A stretch of 64,000 bases of DNA from Chloropicon primus. Its lineage: Eukaryota > Chlorophyta > Chloropicophyceae > Chloropicales > Chloropicaceae. This document shows positions 59,585-64,000 of the stretch, piece by piece. Location of the stretch: assembly GCA_023205875.1 (NCBI GenBank), contig CP060754.1, forward strand, positions 1,054,001 to 1,118,000, given 5' to 3'. The notes beneath the pieces were generated by a model, which saw only the letters and a program-made list of their open reading frames with translations, had not been told where the DNA came from and did not search any database. The translations under genes and the position numbers were made by a program. Position 1 is the stretch's first letter. Each line of letters begins with the position of its first letter.

Positions 59585-60202
59585 CTAGGCAGACACGACG
59601 GGCCTCGTCCTGAACCGGAACTCCTGGCCTTCCCACTCCCGCTTCCTTTTGTTCCTCTTGATTCTCGAGGATATCTTGAGACCCTTGGAGTAAATCCACT
59701 TCTCGAACGCTTTCGAGGAAGCCTGGGCTCGGACGAAGAGCTCAAGCTCCTCGTTCGACAGCACCTTGGTGTAGTTCTGCCTCTTCTCGTTCGAGCAGAT
59801 GTGCGACGTCGTCAGCATCCCGGTGAACCTGGAAGTGAACGTGTTGAGAAGAAACGCGGACAGGTCCTCGCTTCCGTCCAGGTTCTGCAGTGTGCAGAGC
59901 TTCCTACCCAGCTCGTAGAAGAACTTGCACCTGTCCCTGAGATCCACGCACTCTGCTTCCCCCTGAAGCTCGTCCCGAAGCTTCTTCTTCAGAAACTTTG
60001 GCAGGTGGGGCTTGAGCATCTTCCTCCTCGACAGGAAGTCCGCCAACCAAAACGGCAGGTTCACATTGCTGCCCACGGGAAGGTCCTTGCTGTCGCAGCT
60101 CGGGTCGAGGGCCCTTCCCAGGCCGTACACCGAGGTGTTGAACACCGTCGGAAGCGTCTCCTCCTCCGCCAGGATGTCATCCACGTCGTAATACTTCGCC
60201 AT
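59585..60202 (-). CDS. PSF3: GINS complex subunit PSF3
   Basis: PSF3 (GINS3) is one of four GINS subunits of the CMG replicative helicase. The 205-aa protein opens YYDVDDILAEEETLPTVF, a PSF3 hallmark, followed by DLPVGSNVNLPFWLADFL and a helical GINS A domain. Length matches the usual 190-215 aa. The Arg/Lys-rich C terminus (SRIKRNKRKREWEGQ) replaces a less basic tail. ATG at 60202 (MAKYYDV) is at the expected place. Upstream lies a (CAAT)n/(GATT)n leader like those of POLD1 and MFAP1. It joins MCM5 and POLD1 as a third replication-fork gene in the window. Confidence 0.93.
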   Translation of the reverse strand: MAKYYDVDDILAEEETLPTVFNTSVYGLGRALDPSCDSKDLPVGSNVNLPFWLADFLSRRKMLKPHLPKFLKKKLRDELQGEAECVDLRDRCKFFYELGRKLCTLQNLDGSEDLSAFLLNTFTSRFTGMLTTSHICSNEKRQNYTKVLSNEELELFVRAQASSKAFEKWIYSKGLKISSRIKRNKRKREWEGQEFRFRTRPVVSA

Positions 60203-60633
60203 ACCTCCTCTTCCCCAAATCAATCAATCAATCAATCCCAAATCAATCCCACAACCAATCCAATCGCGGCGGTTTCCTCGTTTCAACGTGACCGATCCGA
60301 CGAGTTCGTGCGTCCCTCCTGCCTCCTCTCTCCTCCTCTTATTGATCCCCCTCCCTCTCCGCGACTTCCTCCGCCTTGGTCCTCGTCCTCGTCCTCGTCC
60401 TCGCCGTCGTCCCTCGTCGCCTCGCCCTCGCCGTCGGCTGCGCCTCTCGAGTTTGAACCCCTTCCCTTTGGCGCCAGCCACCTTCAGTGTAAACATACCG
60501 TACACTCACGGAGGGAACCACAGAAAAAGGAGAGAGAGAAAGGGGATGAAGTGATGGTGTCCCATGATCCTCGTTCTCTTGTCTTGTCTTGTCTTGTCTC
60601 TCTTTCTCAACCCAAAGCAAGAGGCTTGGGGGA

Positions 60634-60759
60634 AGCTCTGTGTCTTCGTCTTCGTCTTCGTCTTCGTCTTCCCTTCTTGTGTTGGCTGTGTTGGTTGTTG
60701 GTGACTGATGAAGGGAATGCCAGGCTGCTCGGGCTTCCTCTCCTCCATCGTGGGTCGGG
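60634..60759 (+). repeat. Duplicated block, copy 1
   Basis: Starts agctctgtgtcttcgtc, contains actgatgaagggaatgccag and ends ctccatcgtgggtcgg. Matches 60822-60904 apart from copy-number differences in the ttcgtc run and a small internal insertion. Confidence 0.75.
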
Positions 60760-60821
60760 AAAGAGAAAGAGAAAGAGAATGGATGGATGGAGAGCCTTGG
60801 GTGGCCGAGGAGGAAGGAAGG

Positions 60822-60904
60822 AGCTCTGTGTCTTCGTCTTCCCTTTTGTGTTGGGTACTGATTAAGGGAATGCCAGACTGCGTCTGGCTCCTCCATCGTG
60901 TCGG
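60822..60904 (+). repeat. Duplicated block, copy 2
   Basis: Same order of segments as 60634-60759: agctctgtgtcttcgtc, then actgattaagggaatgccag, then ctccatcgtg. A third fragment, ctactgattaagggaatgc, occurs at about 60994-61013. Confidence 0.75.
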
Positions 60905-61448
60905 TAAAGTTTGGTTCAGTGGGGTTCACTTTTGTCGCAAAAGGCGGACGAAAGGGATCGAAAGTGACCTTTGGGCCGTACCCTGGTGTCTCCCTACTGA
61001 TTAAGGGAATGCTTGGCTGGCCATGCTGGACGCCAGGGGGATCTTGAGGCTGCTGACGAGGCCAAGGGGAAGACGAAAAAGGAAAGGGAGCGAGCAGAAT
61101 AGGAGGTTAAGCGGTTAAGCGACCCCCCAAACAGGTCCGAACGCTGTCATCGTTGAAAAATTCGTTCGATCCTCTTTCCAAAGACCCCTCACTTGACCCC
61201 GCGGTCTTGCTGTGAGGTAAGCCAAGGTGTACCAAGCTGACAAAACGCTGTTGCCTTGCCTTGGCTGGCCACAACCTTGTAGGAGGTTGTGGTGGATGCC
61301 CGCGCACGCAGGGTAGACACGGGAGGAAGGCCAAGGTGACTGTGTGCCGGGGAGTCGGCATGGCAAGAGGGTTGAAGGGTTGAGGGACAGAGGAAGCAGG
61401 GCATTGGGTTAGGAAATTGATTGACTTTGTCAAGGAGGTGTGACAGGT

Positions 61449-61865
61449 ATGCCCAAGCGAAAAAAAGCGGAAACGACGAGCGCAACAGAAAAGCAAGGGG
61501 AGGCCAAGCCGCTCGATAAAAATGTATTCAAGAAGCTTCTCGAGGAGAAGCCCAAGGGCAAGCAGAGGAAGAACACGAGGAAGACCGCCCCAGACCCCCG
61601 GCTTGACCCGAACATCGACCCCAAGAGGGCCAAGCGAATCATAGCGAACAGGGAGAGCGCGGCCAGGAGCAAGGCGAAGCAGAAGCAGCACCTGGAGAAC
61701 TTGAAGAACATGCACAAGGCCCTCAACCTTCAGAAGACTTCCATCCAGCAGGAAATCGACAGCGTCCACGCGGACGCCAGGAGGGTGGAGAAAGAAAACG
61801 AGGAGCTCCTCAAGCGTCTCCAAGACTATCGGGCGAAGGAAGGCGTGGTGGAGGAAGCATCGTAG
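61449..61865 (+). CDS. bZIP transcription factor
   Basis: The 138-aa protein has a Lys-rich N terminus (MPKRKKAE), then a basic region RAKRIIANRESAARSKAKQK (about 64-83) with the Asn-x7-Arg DNA-contact pattern, followed by a leucine-zipper-like coiled coil to about residue 130 (LENLKNMHKALNLQKTSI ... ELLKRLQDY). The basic region with NRESAARSKxKQK resembles plant group I bZIPs (VIP1/RSG-type). Zipper positions are often Met, Ile or Val rather than Leu. ATG at 61449 is the first in frame; a preceding acag could be a splice acceptor, so an upstream exon is not excluded. Targets are unknown. Confidence 0.85.
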   Translation: MPKRKKAETTSATEKQGEAKPLDKNVFKKLLEEKPKGKQRKNTRKTAPDPRLDPNIDPKRAKRIIANRESAARSKAKQKQHLENLKNMHKALNLQKTSIQQEIDSVHADARRVEKENEELLKRLQDYRAKEGVVEEAS

Positions 61866-62062
61866 CTGGTCGGGGGGCTCGGCGACGACTCGCTTGCTGC
61901 AGCGACACAAGCTTGCGATGAAGAGAGAGAGACAAGTTTTTTGGTTATTCTTTGAATTCAATTCTTATTCTTTTTTTGCTTTTGTTGTGAAGCGGAGGAG
62001 CCAGAGAGCTTTTGTAAGGTACATTACAGAGGGGTCAGCCAGCCAGCCAGTGGTCTCCTGCT

Positions 62063-62629
62063 TTACATGTTGTACTGAAACGTGCTCTGGTTCTGGACGC
62101 TCCCTCCAAAGACGTTTGCGATGTTGAGGAGCCCCGTTTTCACTCTCACGTGCCCGTTGCAGTCCGGGCAGGTCTGGGTTCCCGCCAGAGCCTTGAACGG
62201 CCTGCTCGGAATGCGGCAAAGCGCGGCCTTCTTCAGGATGTCCTCCACCTCCTCCGCCAAGTGAACCCGGTAGGAACTCGCGTCCTCCAGCTGGTCCGCA
62301 GTCGGAGGGATGTCGAAGGTCCCCCGAGGACCGCTGTAAGGGCACTTGTAGTAGTCCTCCTTCTTCCCCTGCTTGGTCGAAACCTGGTCGTGGAGCGCAG
62401 AGAACGCCGCAGGCCTCCTCCTTAGGGTTCCTGTTCCCCTGCACCTGTTGCACACGATACGCCCTGTCCCATTGCACCTCCTGCAAAAGTTGCTGTTCGT
62501 TCCCAACTGCAGCACAAGCCAAGACTCCCGCACGATGTAGTACACGGAACTCCCCTGAGCGACCGCCTGAATGATCTGGATGATCTCTTTCAATCCAGCA
62601 TTGATCGAACCGTCATTCTTCCCCACCAT
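62063..62629 (-). CDS. DnaJ-type zinc-finger protein
   Basis: The 188-aa protein has two CxxCxGxG motifs, CRRCNGTG and CNRCRGTG (about 53-75), and a third CxxC pair in CPDCNGHVRV near the C terminus, but no J domain. This is the pattern of plant and algal DnaJ-like zinc-finger proteins (BSD2/LQY1/PSA2 type and relatives), many of which work in plastids as thiol chaperones. The segment PPTADQLEDASSYRVHLAE and a KCPYSGPRGTF block are likely family features. No clear transit peptide is seen from ATG 62629; the frame upstream extends with Ser and Val runs but is repeat-derived. The location is uncertain. Confidence 0.72.
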   Translation of the reverse strand: MVGKNDGSINAGLKEIIQIIQAVAQGSSVYYIVRESWLVLQLGTNSNFCRRCNGTGRIVCNRCRGTGTLRRRPAAFSALHDQVSTKQGKKEDYYKCPYSGPRGTFDIPPTADQLEDASSYRVHLAEEVEDILKKAALCRIPSRPFKALAGTQTCPDCNGHVRVKTGLLNIANVFGGSVQNQSTFQYNM

Positions 62630-63081
62630 CACGACGACAACCACACCACACCACGACGAAGATGAAGATGAAGATGAAGACTCCACTCTCCTTCCCTCCA
62701 ATAAAAAGAAAAAAAACCAAAGAGTCGCGTCGTTTCCCAAGGAGATCAAAGCTTGGGCGAGGCTTCCGCTTAGACGACGAAAGGTTCACGTCCCCTCCTC
62801 CTCCTCCTCCTCCTCCTCGTCCTCGTCGTCCTCGTCGTCCTCGTTCCTCGTTCCTCGTTCTCTCTCCTGCGCAGCCACCTTATCTCTTCTCTTCCTCGCT
62901 TTCAGAAGAGAGAGAGAGAGAGAGAGAACTTGTGGCACGAAAGTTAAGGACGAGTGGGGGAGAGGAGAGGAACGAGGGCGAGACAGACAGAAGCGTCTTC
63001 TCTTCGGCTTTCGAACGATATTTTGTTTGAAAGAAACGGCGCTCTGGTGAGGATTTGACGACCGGAGTGGTGTGTTTAGGG
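62630..63081. promoter_or_regulatory. Divergent intergenic region with simple repeats
   Basis: The 452-bp gap contains a (gatgaa)n run (about 62656-62678), (tcc)n/(tcg)n runs (about 62795-62855) and a (GA)n run (about 62908-62926). Nothing gene-like was recognised. Confidence 0.5.
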
Positions 63082-63672
63082 ATGATGGACAGGTTGGGTT
63101 TGGGTGTGTTGAGGACGGCGAGGAGGTGGGGAAGCAGGTGGCCAGGGTCGTGCAGGTGTGAGAGGACCATCGCGAGTGCGTTGGAGAAGACCTCGAGCTG
63201 CGGAAGTGGCGGAGACGGTGCGACGGAGAGGGGTGGAGGCCAGGCGAATGCGAAAGTTGAGACTCGCAATGGCGGTGGAAGCCTCCGCTTGGGTTGGGAG
63301 AGCAGCGTCGCTGGCAGGACTCTGGACGCGTTGTCGATGTCGCGTGCTTGGAGCCCCCTGACGCAGGCGAAATCGTATTCCGGAGGAGCCGAGGAGGGGG
63401 AGAGGGGCTACTTTCCGCTGAGGAACTCGGTCGCGAAGACTTTCAACTTGAAACCGATAGAGCTTCCCTACCCAAAGATGTTCAAGAAGCGGCACAAGAG
63501 GATGCTTCAGAGGCTCGAGTTTGCTAGGCTGGAGGTCGCCATTAGGAAGAGAAACACGCGGGAAGCCAGGGCCAGGAAGATGGAGAAGAGGCGAGAAAAG
63601 TGGAGGGCCGCGGTGAAGAGGAAGGAGGAGTGGGAGGCGTACTTGAAGTCAAAAGAAGAGCAGCAAGTGTAA
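63082..63672 (+). CDS. Basic protein with organelle-type leader, unknown function
   Basis: The 196-aa protein is not recognised. The N terminus (MMDRLGLGVLRTARRWGSRW) is positively charged and amphipathic, like a mitochondrial presequence. A Gly/Ser-rich middle follows. The last 75 residues, from about 120, are strongly basic and helical (MFKKRHKRMLQRLEFARLEV ... KRREKWRAAVKRKEEWEAYL). Such a combination is common in small mitochondrial ribosomal or RNA-binding proteins, but no specific family is claimed. ATGs stand at 63082 and 63085. Codon use is host-like. Confidence 0.6.
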   Translation: MMDRLGLGVLRTARRWGSRWPGSCRCERTIASALEKTSSCGSGGDGATERGGGQANAKVETRNGGGSLRLGWESSVAGRTLDALSMSRAWSPLTQAKSYSGGAEEGERGYFPLRNSVAKTFNLKPIELPYPKMFKKRHKRMLQRLEFARLEVAIRKRNTREARARKMEKRREKWRAAVKRKEEWEAYLKSKEEQQV

Positions 63673-63728
63673 ACAAACAAAACAAAGGTATATATTCCAC
63701 ACGGGTATATGCAAAATATGTATTCACG

Positions 63729-64000
63729 TTATTCTTTGCCACGGACGCTCAAGCAGAACTTGCTGCCCTTCAGCTCGTACTGCGAGAAGTTGGTGTTACT
63801 GAAGCTCCACTGCAGACCAAAGTTGTCGATCTCATAACACCCCTCGGCGAAAATACAGACCGTGGCTGCCACCTCCTTTGTCTCCAGAGGCTGGAGATCA
63901 TAAAACTTGTGAACAAGCTTGCCGCACCAGCAGTACGGCAGGCACCCCAACAAGTCGTTCCTCTCCGTCACAATAGACTGCCCGTTCGCGGAACTCTTGT
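63729..64000 (-). CDS. C-terminal part of an unidentified protein, cut by window edge
   Basis: An open frame enters from the right edge and ends at 63729, giving the last 89 residues. It has a beta-rich, aromatic character: GCLPYCWCGKLVHKFYDL, EVAATVCIFAEGCYEIDNF and GLQWSFSNTNFSQYEL. This resembles Ig-like C-terminal domains of TRAPP-complex subunits, but the resemblance is weak and from recall only. No start is in the window. The three closely spaced Cys (CLPYCWC) may be structural. The frame and host-like codon use make a real gene likely. Confidence 0.6.
   Translation of the reverse strand, partial: KSSANGQSIVTERNDLLGCLPYCWCGKLVHKFYDLQPLETKEVAATVCIFAEGCYEIDNFGLQWSFSNTNFSQYELKGSKFCLSVRGKE

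Larger units (their letters stand above)
60203..61448. other. Large intergenic region with duplicated blocks
   Basis: At 1246 bp this is the longest gene-free stretch. It holds a (GATT)n leader beside PSF3 (60216-60264), (gtctt)n and (ttcgtc)n runs (about 60578-60600, 60644-60674), a duplicated block (60634-60759 and 60822-60904) with a third partial copy (60994-61019), and (gaaa)n near 60760-60778. Frames on either strand are low complexity or repeat-derived. No gene or structured RNA was recognised. Confidence 0.5.

Noticed and set aside
60339-60929. A 196-codon minus-strand frame with two AxWHSL segments in the PSF3-bZIP gap
   Set aside because: The repeated peptide follows from the duplicated DNA block; the rest is low complexity (DEDEDED, SFSFSF) and no splice or domain support was seen.
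61107-61961. A 284-codon minus-strand frame opposite the bZIP gene
   Set aside because: Antisense of the bZIP coding region extended through non-coding flank; no domain.

Overview
This is a gene-dense, GC-rich nuclear segment of a photosynthetic eukaryote, most likely a small green alga. Photosynthesis is shown by UDP-sulfoquinovose synthase with a plastid transit peptide (53.1-54.6 kb) and a spliced nuclear gene for cytochrome b6f subunit PetM (33.9-34.4 kb). Relatives of NERD1, MTV1, TPX2, a NUP1/NUP136-type nucleoporin and a VIP1-like bZIP point to the green lineage. Arginine is written mostly as AGG/AGA and introns are rare. A compact prasinophyte-grade or Chloropicophyceae-like picoalga fits best, but the species is inference.

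I count 31 protein genes, about one per 2 kb, mostly alternating in strand, with tail-to-tail gaps as short as 36-50 bp. Only four genes show coding introns (six introns, 100-310 bp, GT-AG). No tRNA, rRNA, transposon or CRISPR array was recognised.

Layout. 0-9.7 kb: an aldehyde dehydrogenase-like enzyme, CTR9 (Paf1 complex), PRP4 (U4/U6 snRNP), a small membrane protein, an RBM34/Nop12-like protein and a tail-anchored gamma-glutamylcyclotransferase-like protein. 9.7-23.5 kb: an FG nucleoporin, the meiotic helicase HFM1/MER3, an ankyrin protein, U1-70K and GPN3. 23.5-36 kb: clathrin heavy chain, NERD1, an MTV1/tepsin-like adaptor, PetM and a TPR protein. 36-45 kb: MCM5, a small spliced Gly/Tyr/Asn-rich protein, MFAP1 and DNA polymerase delta catalytic subunit. 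45-64 kb: CNOT1, SQD1, a NIPA-type Mg2+ transporter, TPX2, a twin-CX9C protein, SNF8/VPS22, GINS subunit PSF3, a bZIP factor, a DnaJ-type zinc-finger protein, a basic organelle-type protein and a partial gene at the right edge.

The most striking object is an apparently complete 342-residue intein with a two-motif LAGLIDADG homing endonuclease inside the polymerase delta gene (42925-43950). It splits the catalytic motif YGD|TDS, the pol-c position used by inteins of archaeal and giant-virus family B polymerases. Its arginine codons (16 of 21 CGN) are unlike those of the exteins (14 of 18 AGR in the C-extein), suggesting a recent foreign origin. Other signals include a 41-bp inverted repeat just upstream of the divergent CTR9 and PRP4 genes, a 10-nt gap between a CMC4-like gene and SNF8 suggesting a dicistronic message, GATTG-rich leaders shared by several genes, an RGG-box N terminus on U1-70K and a C-terminally short MFAP1.

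Three genes serve the replication fork (MCM5, POLD1, PSF3), three the spliceosome (PRP4, U1-70K, MFAP1) and several vesicle traffic (clathrin, MTV1-like, SNF8). The mixture looks like ordinary housekeeping content rather than a functional cluster.
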